Shown: positions 6,401 through 12,824, counted from the stretch's first letter. The stretch is 12,824 nt of DNA from an uncultured Bacillota bacterium (GCA_900321955.1 ONXX01000032.1:1-12824); one strand, 5' to 3'. The notes: a model not told the origin generated them from the letters alone. Made by a program: numbers and translations.

Positions 6401-6429
6401 TTTATAGTTTATCACGAGTGAGAATTGTA
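6401..6429 (-). promoter_or_regulatory. Possible ridA promoter
   Basis: On the minus strand TATAAA (6406-6401) is preceded at 17 nt by TACAAT (6429-6424), a poor -35. The start would fall near 6394, about 19 nt before the ATG and just before AAGGAG. Only the -10 is persuasive. Confidence 0.35.
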
Positions 6430-6433
6430 TCTG

Positions 6434-6462
6434 TTCATGGAGAGTGCGGACTGGGATATAAT
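6434..6462 (+). promoter_or_regulatory. Promoter of the YhhN-type gene
   Basis: A perfect TATAAT (6457-6462) has TTCATG (6434-6439) 17 nt upstream as a weak -35. The expected start is near 6469, which would leave about 14 nt of leader holding just AGGGAG (6469-6474). Confidence 0.5.
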
Positions 6463-6482
6463 GAGAGCAGGGAGAACTACCT

Positions 6483-7154
6483 ATGAAACCATTTATCCGC
6501 ATATTGATCGTGCTGGGCTGTGTCCTGCAGGGTCTTTTCATCAAAACCGAGCATGAAGAGAAGTATCTGACAGCCGATATCCTGAAAGGTGCAGCTGCCC
6601 TGATGTTTGTGCTGATCGGCCTGAGTGCCGAAGGAAGCGGTCCGGGTGATCATCTGTTTGTGGCCGGTCTGATCTTCGGCATGATCGGCGACATCCTTTT
6701 GAATCTGCGTTATGTCTTTCCCAAACAGGGCCAGAAGATCTTTCTGGGCGGCATCGTTGCCTTTCTGATCGGTCACCTCCTTTATCTGGCCGGTCTGATC
6801 CCGCAGGCAAGTTCACCTTGGCTGTGGCCCTGTGCTTTGATCGGTGCGATTTTGGCAGCGGGCTTGCTGGCCTACATCTTTAAGACGATGGAGGTCAAGA
6901 AATCGTTCAAGATCTTCGGTGTCTTTTATCTGGGTGCCGTCTTCATCATGACGGCCATCGCCATCGGCATTGCCATCTTCTCACCTTCAAAGCGGGCGAT
7001 CGTCTACTGCGTCGGCGCTTTTCTGTTTACGGTGTCGGATGTCATTCTGATCTTCAATACCTTCTCGGGAGTCACGAAGTTCTCGATGCGCATCGCCAAT
7101 CTGAGTCTGTACTACGCCGGTCAGATCCTGATCGCCTGTTCACTGTTTCTTTAG
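6483..7154 (+). CDS. YhhN/TMEM86 family membrane protein (probable lysoplasmalogenase)
   Basis: An integral membrane protein of 223 aa with about seven or eight hydrophobic segments throughout. Conserved family marks are GLIFGMIGDILL with Asp70, FLIGHLLYLAG with His98, GAFLFTVSDVILIF with Asp186, and the C-terminal LSLYYAGQILIACS. In animals TMEM86 proteins cleave the vinyl-ether bond of lysoplasmalogens, and bacterial members have been linked to the same reaction. Plasmalogens occur in many anaerobic Bacillota, so the activity would fit, but it is not proven by sequence. AGGGAG lies 8 nt before ATG 6483. The gene is a single unit with its own promoter and terminator. Confidence 0.85.
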   Translation: MKPFIRILIVLGCVLQGLFIKTEHEEKYLTADILKGAAALMFVLIGLSAEGSGPGDHLFVAGLIFGMIGDILLNLRYVFPKQGQKIFLGGIVAFLIGHLLYLAGLIPQASSPWLWPCALIGAILAAGLLAYIFKTMEVKKSFKIFGVFYLGAVFIMTAIAIGIAIFSPSKRAIVYCVGAFLFTVSDVILIFNTFSGVTKFSMRIANLSLYYAGQILIACSLFL

Positions 7155-7159
7155 AGCAA

Positions 7160-7185
7160 AGAAGGATGCGAAAGCATCTTTTCTT
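7160..7185 (+). terminator. Terminator of the YhhN-type gene
   Basis: GATGC (7165-7169) and GCATC (7174-7178) close a GAAA tetraloop, with flanking AAGAAG and TTTTCTT adding pairs and a T run. It begins 6 nt after the stop codon. Confidence 0.75.
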
Positions 7186-7198
7186 ATGGAGGGCTGTC

Positions 7199-7239
7199 TT
7201 GGGGAGAAGAGTTTGGCTATGTTAAAATGAAGTTAGAAA
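7199..7239 (+). promoter_or_regulatory. Extended -10 promoter of the 7266-9788 operon
   Basis: TGTTAAAAT (7220-7228) is an extended -10 box, with TTGGGG (7199-7204) as a weak -35 at 18 nt. Transcription would start near 7235, about 30 nt before the ATG. The 20 bases from 7220 agree with those from 3121 at 17 positions, including AGTTAG at the probable start site. Confidence 0.55.
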
Positions 7240-7265
7240 ATTCCCTTAGGAAAGGATAATCAATC

Positions 7266-8555
7266 ATGGTCGACAAAACTACTTTTACGGTCAACGAGAC
7301 CAATCTTACAATGCGTATCCAGCAGGCCGAGATGTACCTTAAAGAGTTTGAAAATGAAGTGCAGCGGGCCAATGGAGCTAGCGGCAACTTCCGTTCCAAG
7401 GAAGATGCCTTATCACGGATCATGATCTTAAATGAATTCAAGCCGGACGACGAAAGGATCAAGGCTCTTTTTGAGCGGGCCAGAAAGTGTGTCATGGGTT
7501 CGGCCGGCAACTTCAAGGACATCAGCGAGGATATGGTGCAGTACTTGAAGAATGAAGAAGAGATCAAGCGGCTCTACAGCGAAAAGAGCGAAAACGGCTG
7601 GAAGAAACTGATGGAGGAACATCAGGATAAGATGCTGGAAAAGGTCTTCCCGGCACCGGATGTTCTGGAGATGCCGCAGGAGGAATACATCGGCAAGTAT
7701 GTCGTGCTTGATGAAGTGCGCTATCCGATGAATCAGTTCATGGGTGTCACCGGTGAATTCATCCGAGTCGGCAAGCGTTCTTCCGGCATGTATTTTGTCA
7801 AGATCGATTCCAGAAAGTGGCTGGGTCCCTATGAGGCCGTCAAGCGCTACCGCCGTCAGGTGGATTCCACGATGATGGAGGTCGATACCTGGACGCTTTT
7901 GGGTGAGATCACCGATGTCACGATGGAAGTCCCGGAAGCCGGCGAGCAGAAAGTCGGCGGTCCTGTCTATGCGCCGGTCGTTTCACCGATCGCTCTGTAT
8001 GTACCGGGACACGTTCTGGGCATTTATGATGCGAATAAAGAAAACAGCGGTTACTTTGTCGGTGAAGAGGAAGTCAAGAAGATCAAGGAAAGCTGGTATA
8101 CCGTCAAGTCGATTCCGGCCGATGTGACACCGGAACGCCTGGTCGAGATCTTCTGTGCGGCAATCAAAGAGAAGAACTATGATCTGTATTGTGACTGCAT
8201 CCAGCCGGAGAGAAGAGAGAACGAGATCCAGCAGGATCTGCTGCTCTACTTCTGGGATCTGCATCAGGAGAGGTTCCATGGTGAATACGTCCATGCGGAA
8301 GTCAAAGCGGAGGAAACCAAGATCAGTGTTGTCAAAGGCTACGATAATTCCAGCACCAATCTCGATTCCTACTTCCTGTCCCCGGAGGATCAAAAGAAGA
8401 TCGCTTCCCACTATGGCGAGAAGGTCGAATATGCCTCTGTGCAGACGGTGGCTTTTGATGCCAACGGCAAGCAACTGGGTTCACCTGTGAGACGGAATCT
8501 GATCCGTACGGGTGATGGCAGATGGTACATCAGAGATTACGAGATGCGTTTCTGA
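7266..8555 (+). CDS. Unrecognised three-part soluble protein, possible NTF2-like C-terminal domain
   Basis: A protein of 429 aa that I cannot assign. No signal peptide or membrane segment is seen. Residues 1-126 look helical and highly charged. Residues 138-285 look beta-rich, with many Val/Tyr/Gly strands, including YIGKYVVLDEVRYP and GPYEAVKRYRRQV. Residues 289-429 begin with helices (PERLVEIFCAAIKEKNYDLY) and end in strands, closing with GRWYIRDYEMRF. That layout of helices, then strands, then a terminal W-Y-I-x-D-Y strand recalls NTF2-like or DUF4878-type folds; this is inference from pattern. AAAGGA (7251-7256) lies 9 nt before ATG 7266. It is the first gene of a two-gene operon whose promoter resembles that of the Hsp70-like operon, so a shared pathway is possible. 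Confidence 0.7.
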   Translation: MVDKTTFTVNETNLTMRIQQAEMYLKEFENEVQRANGASGNFRSKEDALSRIMILNEFKPDDERIKALFERARKCVMGSAGNFKDISEDMVQYLKNEEEIKRLYSEKSENGWKKLMEEHQDKMLEKVFPAPDVLEMPQEEYIGKYVVLDEVRYPMNQFMGVTGEFIRVGKRSSGMYFVKIDSRKWLGPYEAVKRYRRQVDSTMMEVDTWTLLGEITDVTMEVPEAGEQKVGGPVYAPVVSPIALYVPGHVLGIYDANKENSGYFVGEEEVKKIKESWYTVKSIPADVTPERLVEIFCAAIKEKNYDLYCDCIQPERRENEIQQDLLLYFWDLHQERFHGEYVHAEVKAEETKISVVKGYDNSSTNLDSYFLSPEDQKKIASHYGEKVEYASVQTVAFDANGKQLGSPVRRNLIRTGDGRWYIRDYEMRF

Positions 8556-8573
8556 TCGCACGAGGAGAACATA

Positions 8574-9788
8574 ATGAGCAATACTTTGAATTTTACGGAT
8601 GAAGATGCCGCCAGGATCATTGAAGAAGAAAACAAGATGCTTAAGGCAGGTGAATTCTGGGAGAACCTGACAGAAAAGGGGATCGAGAAAGAACTCTATG
8701 CCTTGAATACCCAGTGCAACATCGCAGCCATCGGCTTAAAGAAACTGGTAAAGGAAGGAAATTACGAAGAGGTCGAAAATGCCATCTACAATCTTTTCAC
8801 GCGGCATCTTTCGCCGGAAGGCTGGCTTCGTTCCTTCCACAAAACCAACAGCGGTGTCTTCCCGGCAGCCGCCAGTGATTTCACCCGCCCGAACTGGTAT
8901 GTTTCGCTTTCACCGGAACAGAAGAAAGCCTACGATGCCGGTTTACAGTACCATCACGATTCGATGTGGCTTCTGAATGCCTGTGAAGATCTTCGCCAGG
9001 TGCTTCTGGAGTTTGATCTGGAAGGTGCCTACAAGATCCTGCTTCTGGAAAAGAACATGAAGGAAGCCAATATGAACAAGGATTACTACAAGAAGATCGA
9101 CAGCGAGGTCAAGGATGTCTCACAGCTCATCAATATGGACTGGGACAAGATGGAGGCTTTGGCTGTAAGATCGGAAGAATTCTACAAGAAAAATGCCGGC
9201 GGCATGGAGAAGAGTGCTCTGGCAAAAGGCTATCGCCAGGAACGCTACAAGGACTATCACAACATCTTTTCTTCCTATGAAGTCTTCGGCAGCATGAGTG
9301 AACAGGGGAACGGACGCTACAGCGTTCGCCCGGGCGAGTATGCCAAGCTGAGTGTCATCGACCAGTACACCAAGAAGGTCGTCGATCTCAAGGAGGCCGC
9401 TGAGGCAGCGAAAAAGACGATCGAAAAGTGCGAACGTATTGAAACGACATCGCTTGCCAGCGCTTTGAAAAATCCAAAAACACAGGCCTGCCGTTCTCTG
9501 GCCGCTGCCTTTGATGAAGTGCTCAAGGAACTGAAGGAATTTGCCTATAAAGCTTCCACTGTCCAGTATCTCTTTGAAAAGGCAGACGATGAAGAACCGT
9601 ACTGCTTCATGAAGGTGTTGGATGGCTTGAACCGTTTCCGCAGCAACTATTCCTTCTCTGCCGATGCCTACGGCTATGATCCGGTCAAATACGGCACGAA
9701 GTTTGCGGAGATGTATCAGGCGATGGCCAAGGTGATCGGCGAACACTGCAAAGACTTCGTCGAAAAGCACGGTCACAGCAACCTCTAA
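8574..9788 (+). CDS. Unrecognised mostly helical protein, second gene of the operon
   Basis: A protein of 404 aa, without signal peptide or membrane helix, predicted almost wholly alpha-helical and rich in Lys, Glu and Ala. A central stretch is unusually aromatic (RPNWYVSLSPEQKKAYDAG, then YHHDSMWLL). Residues about 265-310 have coiled-coil spacing (KKVVDLKEAAEAAKKTIEK). No catalytic motif is evident. GAGGAG lies 6 nt before ATG 8574 and only 18 nt separate it from the previous stop, so the two are co-transcribed. A strong terminator follows. A structural or adaptor role beside the 429-aa protein would fit, but function is not known. Codon use matches the neighbours, with no sign of recent transfer. 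Confidence 0.7.
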   Translation: MSNTLNFTDEDAARIIEEENKMLKAGEFWENLTEKGIEKELYALNTQCNIAAIGLKKLVKEGNYEEVENAIYNLFTRHLSPEGWLRSFHKTNSGVFPAAASDFTRPNWYVSLSPEQKKAYDAGLQYHHDSMWLLNACEDLRQVLLEFDLEGAYKILLLEKNMKEANMNKDYYKKIDSEVKDVSQLINMDWDKMEALAVRSEEFYKKNAGGMEKSALAKGYRQERYKDYHNIFSSYEVFGSMSEQGNGRYSVRPGEYAKLSVIDQYTKKVVDLKEAAEAAKKTIEKCERIETTSLASALKNPKTQACRSLAAAFDEVLKELKEFAYKASTVQYLFEKADDEEPYCFMKVLDGLNRFRSNYSFSADAYGYDPVKYGTKFAEMYQAMAKVIGEHCKDFVEKHGHSNL

Positions 9789-9816
9789 ACTTCTCTCTTT
9801 TATCTGAATCTCTGAC

Positions 9817-9838
9817 ACCCGTCTTCGGACGGGTTTTT
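9817..9838 (+). terminator. Terminator after the 7266-9788 operon
   Basis: ACCCGTC (9817-9823) and GACGGGT (9828-9834) form a perfect 7-bp stem on a TTCG tetraloop, followed by a T run. It lies 28 nt after the stop. Confidence 0.9.
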
Positions 9839-9903
9839 ATATGGTCAAAAAAACGGACAGGGATTTTTTTCTTTGGCCTTACCATAAGGGCGGAGGTCAG
9901 AGT

Positions 9904-10176
9904 ATGAAAAAACAACGATTTTCAAGAAGTGAGCTGATCCACGCCTACACCTATTCCAACAATACGAGAGACGATCTGATCCGCTGTACAGTCTGCGGCT
10001 GTTACCAGTGTCTGAGCATCTTTCTGGCCAATGAGGTGCAGTTTCAGAAAGACGGGAATCAATCGGATGAGGAAGGACGATGTCCGATCTGCGGTTCCCG
10101 CAAGATCCTGGGAGAAAGTTCCGCCTATCCGCTGAACTATGATTTCCTTTCGGCCATGCACAAGCTGACGTTTTAG
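9904..10176 (+). CDS. Small zinc-ribbon protein (uncharacterised family)
   Basis: A protein of 90 aa. Cys28, Cys31, Cys33 and Cys36 (CTVCGCYQC) and Cys60 and Cys63 (CPICG) provide two CxxC knuckles for one zinc ribbon. The C-terminal LGESSAYPL...FLSAMH pattern recalls a widespread family of small uncharacterised cytoplasmic proteins ending in G-E-(S/N)-S-x-Y-P-L...F-L..M-H; this is from memory, not a search. I chose ATG 9904 because GGAGG (9892-9896) is 7 nt upstream. The frame is open to an ATG at 9841, but that lies directly behind the terminator and has no ribosome site. The stop TAG (10174-10176) overlaps the ribosome site of the next gene. It could bind nucleic acid or protein; no direct evidence. 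Confidence 0.8.
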   Translation: MKKQRFSRSELIHAYTYSNNTRDDLIRCTVCGCYQCLSIFLANEVQFQKDGNQSDEEGRCPICGSRKILGESSAYPLNYDFLSAMHKLTF

Positions 10177-10185
10177 GAGTTTGCC

Positions 10186-10347
10186 ATGTCATTCAAGGAA
10201 TACATCAAGGAAATGAAGCGTCTGGGCTGGACGGAAGAGGAATTGAAAGACGATTACCGGCTTCACGAAAACAGTGAACGTGACGGTTTTGAACTGCCGT
10301 GGTTTCCATTTGAAAAGGACAGGGAAGAAGAAAACACAGAGGACTGA
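10186..10347 (+). CDS. 53-aa acidic small protein
   Basis: A short open frame of 53 codons begins at ATG 10186 with AGGAG (10175-10179) 6 nt upstream. That AGGAG overlaps the stop codon of the zinc-ribbon gene, so translation should be coupled. The product starts with a charged helix (FKEYIKEMKRLGWTEEEL, resembling an Hsp20- or SAM-like short helix-turn pattern only superficially), has an aromatic centre (ELPWFPFEK) and a very acidic tail. The strong ribosome site, spacing and sensible amino acid make-up argue for a real gene. I do not recognise the family. Its stop overlaps the following ATG as TGATG (10345-10349). Confidence 0.65.
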   Translation: MSFKEYIKEMKRLGWTEEELKDDYRLHENSERDGFELPWFPFEKDREEENTED

Positions 10348-10409
10348 TGGGATTGAAAAGAGGGAAGATCCTTTGGATAATGAAAGAAGAAAGGCGGGAT
10401 CCCATATGA
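10347..10409 (+). CDS. Possible 20-codon linking ORF
   Basis: The ATG at 10347 overlaps the stop of the 53-aa gene (TGATG), and its TGA (10407-10409) overlaps the ATG of the next gene (ATGA at 10406). The product of 20 residues is basic, with MGLKRGKILWIMK at the start. It has no ribosome site of its own beyond reinitiation, and one chance frame of this size is not rare. It may be a coupling device that carries ribosomes to the weakly marked start at 10406 rather than a functional peptide. Confidence 0.25.
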   Translation: MGLKRGKILWIMKEERRDPI

Positions 10410-11323
10410 AACAAAGACTGATCAGTTTGCCGTATTCAAAAATTAAAGAATTAAGCAGCAAGGAGCTTCTGGAAGCCATCGCCTTAAGCGAAGGCAGGAC
10501 CTTTGCGGCCGAATGTGTCTGTACGACACCGCCTCTTTTGGGTGATGTCAGCAATCCCGAAACGGTTGCGTCCTTATCGGCGGATCTGGTGATCCTGAAC
10601 ATGTTCGATGTCAACAAGCCTTTTGTGGCCGGTCTGCCGGAGCACGAAGAAAAAGAGACGATCCGTCTATTGAAGAAACTGATCGGCCGGCCGGTGGGCA
10701 TCAACCTGGAACCGACGGAGATCAAGGAAGGTTCCGAGGCTTTGTGGTCGATGTCGGATGGACGAAGGGCCACGGCGGAAAATGCCCGCAAGGCAAAGGA
10801 AATGGGCATCGATTTCATCAATCTGACCGGCAATCCGGGTAACCAGGTGAAAAACGAGGCCATCGTCAAAGCGATCAAAGAAATACGCGAGGACTTAGGC
10901 GATGAAATCATTCTGATCGCCGGCAAGATGCATGCCTCCGGTTCTTTAAAAGAGGCGGGTGAAAATCTCATCGACAAGAAAACAGTAAAAGAATTCATTG
11001 AGGCCGGTGCCGACATCATTCTTCTGCCGGCGGTGGGAACCATTCCGGGCTTTACTTTGGACAAGGCACATGAACTGATCTCTTATGTCCATTCTTTCGA
11101 CAAGCTGGCCATGACGGCCATCGGCACATCACAAGAGGGTGCGGATGTAGAAACCATACGTCAGATCGCTTTGAACTGCAAGATGGCCGGTGCCGACATC
11201 CATCACATCGGTGATTCCGGTTATGTGGGCATGGCCTTGCCGGAAAATATCCTGGCCTATTCGATCGCCATCAGAGGCGTTCGTCACACCTACCGAAAGA
11301 TCGGCCAGTCGATCAACCACTAG
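10406..11323 (+). CDS. TIM-barrel-like protein of an uncharacterised family (DUF7916-like)
   Basis: A protein of 305 aa with the alternating strand-loop-helix pattern of a (beta/alpha)8 barrel. Conserved strand ends include LVILNMFDVN (61-70), GRPVGINLEP (94-103), INLTGNPG (138-145), IAGKMHASG (171-179), GADIILLPAVGTIPG (201-215), AIGTSQEGAD (238-247) and AGADIHHIGDSGY (261-273). These carboxylate, His and Gly-rich loops suggest phosphate and metal binding, as in phosphonomutase/isocitrate-lyase-like barrels. I recall close relatives being labelled DUF7916 or, misleadingly, haloacid-dehalogenase-like. The reaction is unknown. The start at 10406 follows AAAGGCGGG, a mediocre site, with ATGA overlap to the upstream 20-codon frame. 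An in-frame ATG at 10274 lies inside the 53-aa gene and lacks a site. The gene ends an operon with the zinc-ribbon gene. Confidence 0.75.
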   Translation: MKQRLISLPYSKIKELSSKELLEAIALSEGRTFAAECVCTTPPLLGDVSNPETVASLSADLVILNMFDVNKPFVAGLPEHEEKETIRLLKKLIGRPVGINLEPTEIKEGSEALWSMSDGRRATAENARKAKEMGIDFINLTGNPGNQVKNEAIVKAIKEIREDLGDEIILIAGKMHASGSLKEAGENLIDKKTVKEFIEAGADIILLPAVGTIPGFTLDKAHELISYVHSFDKLAMTAIGTSQEGADVETIRQIALNCKMAGADIHHIGDSGYVGMALPENILAYSIAIRGVRHTYRKIGQSINH

Positions 11324-11330
11324 ACATAAA

Positions 11331-11355
11331 AAAACGGTATCACTGATACCGTTTT
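11331..11355. terminator. Bidirectional terminator between convergent genes
   Basis: AAAACGGTATC (11331-11341) pairs perfectly with GATACCGTTTT (11345-11355) around a 3-nt loop, with A and T ends on each side. It serves the TIM-barrel gene (stop at 11323) and the amidotransferase gene (stop at 11359). Confidence 0.85.
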
Positions 11356-11358
11356 CGA

Positions 11359-12015
11359 TTACCTGTTGTTTTCGCAGATCTGCAGGAAGAAACGGAAGAT
11401 CTTGGATCCATCGATCGTATCCTCCCGCTTGTGTTCAAAGCACATGCGTTCGGGGTGGAACTGGACGGCATAGATCTTCTTTTCTTTACTGCAGACCGCT
11501 TCAATGATGCCATCGTCTGCCCGGGCAAGAACTTCCAGCCCTTCGGCCAGTCTTCCGATCGCCTGATGGTGGGAAGAGTTGATGGACAGGTTTTCGCCAT
11601 AGAGGTCATATAAGAAGGAACCTTCTTTGGCTGTAGCCTTATGGATGGCGTCTCTGTTTTGGCCGAAGTAGTTGTGGTCAATGCCGGTGTGGATGTCCTG
11701 CTGCAGGCTGCCGCCTAAGGCGACGTTGATCAGCTGGAATCCGCGGCAGATGCCTAAGATCGGCTTATCGGCTTCATAAAATTTACGGAAGAAAGAAAGC
11801 TGCAGTTCGTCCAGGGGCTTGTTGATATCGCGGGAACCCTTGTTTTCTTCATGGTAGTAGGACGGATCCATATCGGCACCGCCCGGCAATAATAAACCGT
11901 CATATTCATCGATCTCACAGAGTCTGTTTGTGACATCGGCTTCGCCGCCGCATCCTTTTACGGCGTTGACGTAATTGACAGGTGACATTTCAAGAACCGG
12001 AATCAGTAGTTTCAT
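11359..12015 (-). CDS. Class I glutamine amidotransferase-like hydrolase (peptidase C26, PuuD-like)
   Basis: A protein of 218 aa with the class I glutamine amidotransferase fold. The nucleophile elbow is GICRGFQ with Cys90, the catalytic His187 and Glu189 lie in QFHPE, and LLLPGGADMDPSYY (41-54) is the oxyanion and substrate loop typical of gamma-glutamyl hydrolases such as PuuD, which free GABA from gamma-glutamyl-GABA. It is somewhat shorter than PuuD. CAGGAG lies 8 nt before ATG 12015. No synthase or putrescine genes are near, so the natural gamma-glutamyl substrate cannot be told. The family call is secure and the substrate open. Confidence 0.9.
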   Translation of the reverse strand: MKLLIPVLEMSPVNYVNAVKGCGGEADVTNRLCEIDEYDGLLLPGGADMDPSYYHEENKGSRDINKPLDELQLSFFRKFYEADKPILGICRGFQLINVALGGSLQQDIHTGIDHNYFGQNRDAIHKATAKEGSFLYDLYGENLSINSSHHQAIGRLAEGLEVLARADDGIIEAVCSKEKKIYAVQFHPERMCFEHKREDTIDGSKIFRFFLQICENNR

Positions 12016-12038
12016 TTTATATTCTCCTGATAAACAGT

Positions 12039-12067
12039 ATATAAGAAAAACAAAGAAGGTGTATCAA
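12039..12067 (-). promoter_or_regulatory. Promoter of the amidotransferase gene
   Basis: On the minus strand TTGATA (12067-12062) and TTATAT (12044-12039) are 17 nt apart. A better -10, TATACT (12041-12036), overlaps but at 20 nt. The start would lie just upstream of CAGGAG. Divergent from the GH3 gene promoter, in a shared interval of 112 nt. Confidence 0.45.
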
Positions 12068-12114
12068 AGAAATATTGTACAAAGGTAGAAAAGAAGAAAG
12101 CAGATCAAGTCGCT

Positions 12115-12120
12115 TATAAT
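12115..12120 (+). promoter_or_regulatory. -10 box of the GH3 gene, very close to its start codon
   Basis: TATAAT at 12115-12120 is a perfect -10 box ending 7 nt before ATG 12128. No clear -35 is seen; the region at 12091-12097 is purine-rich. The expected transcription start coincides with the start codon, which would give an mRNA without a leader. Confidence 0.5.
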
Positions 12121-12127
12121 AAAAGTG

Positions 12128-12824
12128 ATGAAAAAAGAACTGAAACGTATCATTGTCTTATTGCTTTGTATTGTCACGTTTTCTCTTTCTGCCTGTCAGA
12201 CAAAGAAGGAAGAAGAGGGAAAGGAAGAAGTCTTCCGCTATGAAGAATATGCGAAGATGAGCGAGGAGGAGATCCTGGCTTCTCTGACGCTGGAAGAAAA
12301 GGCTGCGCAGATGGTGCAGCCGGCCTGTTACAAAGTCAATCCGCAAAGGATGCGGCTAAAAGACTACGGGTCCATCCTTTCCAACAATCCGATGTCCGAT
12401 GCCAGGACCTGGCAGGATTACATCATTGAATTTCAGGAAGCGGCGATCCTATCGGAAAGCGGCATTCCTTTCATCTTTGGCCAGGATGATGTCCATGGCG
12501 TCAATTATTGCGTGAATGCCGTCTACTTCCCGCACAACATCGGCTTAGGGGCGGCCAACGATCCGGATCTGATGTATCGCATCGGAGAGATCACCGCCGA
12601 TGAGGCAAAGATCTGCCACATGTTGTGGAACTTTGCGCCTTGTATCGCCCAATCCGTCGATCCCCGCTGGGGCAGGACCTACGAGAGTTACGGCAGTGAT
12701 CTGGAAATGATCAAAGAGCTTTCTGTTGCCTACACCAGAGGCCTTCAGGACAACGGTCTTCTGGCTTGCGCCAAGCACTATATTGCCGATGGCAATGTCT
12801 TGTATGGCACAGGGGAAGATTCCG
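12128..12824 (+). CDS. Glycoside hydrolase family 3 lipoprotein (beta-glucosidase-like), partial
   Basis: The first 232 codons are present and the gene continues past the window. Residues 1-22 form a lipoprotein signal (basic KKELKR, hydrophobic core, lipobox LSAC with Cys23), so the enzyme is anchored on the outside of the membrane. The GH3 N-terminal barrel follows, with LTLEEKAAQMVQP, GIPFIFGQDDVHGVN, VYFPHNIGLGAANDP, DPRWGRTYESYG near 178, and CAKHYIADG with the substrate-binding Lys216 and His217. The catalytic nucleophile Asp lies beyond the edge. GH3 enzymes remove terminal glucose or related sugars from oligosaccharides. No ribosome site precedes ATG 12128 (GTG 12125 is in frame but no better). 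Family is secure; sugar specificity is not. Confidence 0.92.
   Translation, partial: MKKELKRIIVLLLCIVTFSLSACQTKKEEEGKEEVFRYEEYAKMSEEEILASLTLEEKAAQMVQPACYKVNPQRMRLKDYGSILSNNPMSDARTWQDYIIEFQEAAILSESGIPFIFGQDDVHGVNYCVNAVYFPHNIGLGAANDPDLMYRIGEITADEAKICHMLWNFAPCIAQSVDPRWGRTYESYGSDLEMIKELSVAYTRGLQDNGLLACAKHYIADGNVLYGTGEDS

Noticed and set aside
9120..9818. Long minus-strand open frame opposite the 404-aa gene
   Set aside because: No ribosome site, starts within the terminator of the plus-strand operon, and its composition is that of an antisense shadow.
10189..11064. Long open frame on the minus strand opposite the TIM-barrel gene
   Set aside because: It is a shadow: low-complexity Ser/Phe-rich composition, no ribosome site, and a well-supported gene with barrel motifs on the other strand.
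12138..12155. cre-like site (TGAAACGTATCA) early in the GH3 gene
   Set aside because: The spacing around the central CG is off by one from the CcpA consensus and the second half does not fit.
1..12824. CRISPR arrays, tRNA or rRNA genes, phage genes
   Set aside because: No regularly spaced repeats, cloverleaf sequences, rRNA stretches or phage structural genes were seen.

Overview
The window reads as chromosomal DNA of a Bacillota species. Nearly every start has a strong AGGAG-type ribosome site, the promoters carry TATAAT or extended TGnTAAAAT -10 boxes, intrinsic terminators are crisp, and there is a lipobox lipoprotein. An Erysipelotrichaceae-like or clostridial gut anaerobe of intermediate GC fits best, but that placement is inference from gene style; no marker gene is present.

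Left part (1-3077): the tail of a membrane protein gene is followed by two nested insertion sequences. An IS3-family (IS150-like) element starts at about 120 with a long terminal hairpin. It has orfA and orfB in a -1 frameshift arrangement and an intact D-D-35-E triad. An IS110-family element in the opposite orientation (about 1570-3065) appears to have landed in the IS3 right terminal inverted repeat. It carries an intact DEDD recombinase (1633-2844, minus) and a structured leader of about 200 nt that is a good bridge-RNA candidate.

Centre (3121-9838): an extended -10 promoter drives a two-gene operon. Its first gene encodes a two-helix membrane protein with a GrpE-like C-terminal end. Its second encodes a divergent Hsp70-type ATPase whose C-terminal part is a helical region with a glycine-rich membrane hairpin instead of a normal substrate-binding domain. 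After a bidirectional terminator come ridA (minus) and a YhhN/TMEM86-type lysoplasmalogenase (plus). Then a second operon encodes two unrecognised soluble proteins of 429 and 404 aa. Its promoter start region matches that of the Hsp70 operon at 17 of 20 bases, so the four genes may form one co-regulated membrane chaperone system. This is the most interesting part of the window.

Right part (9904-12824): a small zinc-ribbon protein, a 53-aa protein and a TIM-barrel-like protein follow one another with tight or overlapping junctions, with a possible 20-codon ORF joining the last two. A terminator shared by convergent genes separates them from a class I glutamine amidotransferase-like (peptidase C26) gene on the minus strand. 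Divergent to it, a GH3 beta-glycosidase lipoprotein gene runs off the window end. Its TATAAT box lies only 7 nt before the ATG and no ribosome site is seen, so it may be translated from a leaderless mRNA.

No tRNA, rRNA, CRISPR array or replication origin was recognised.
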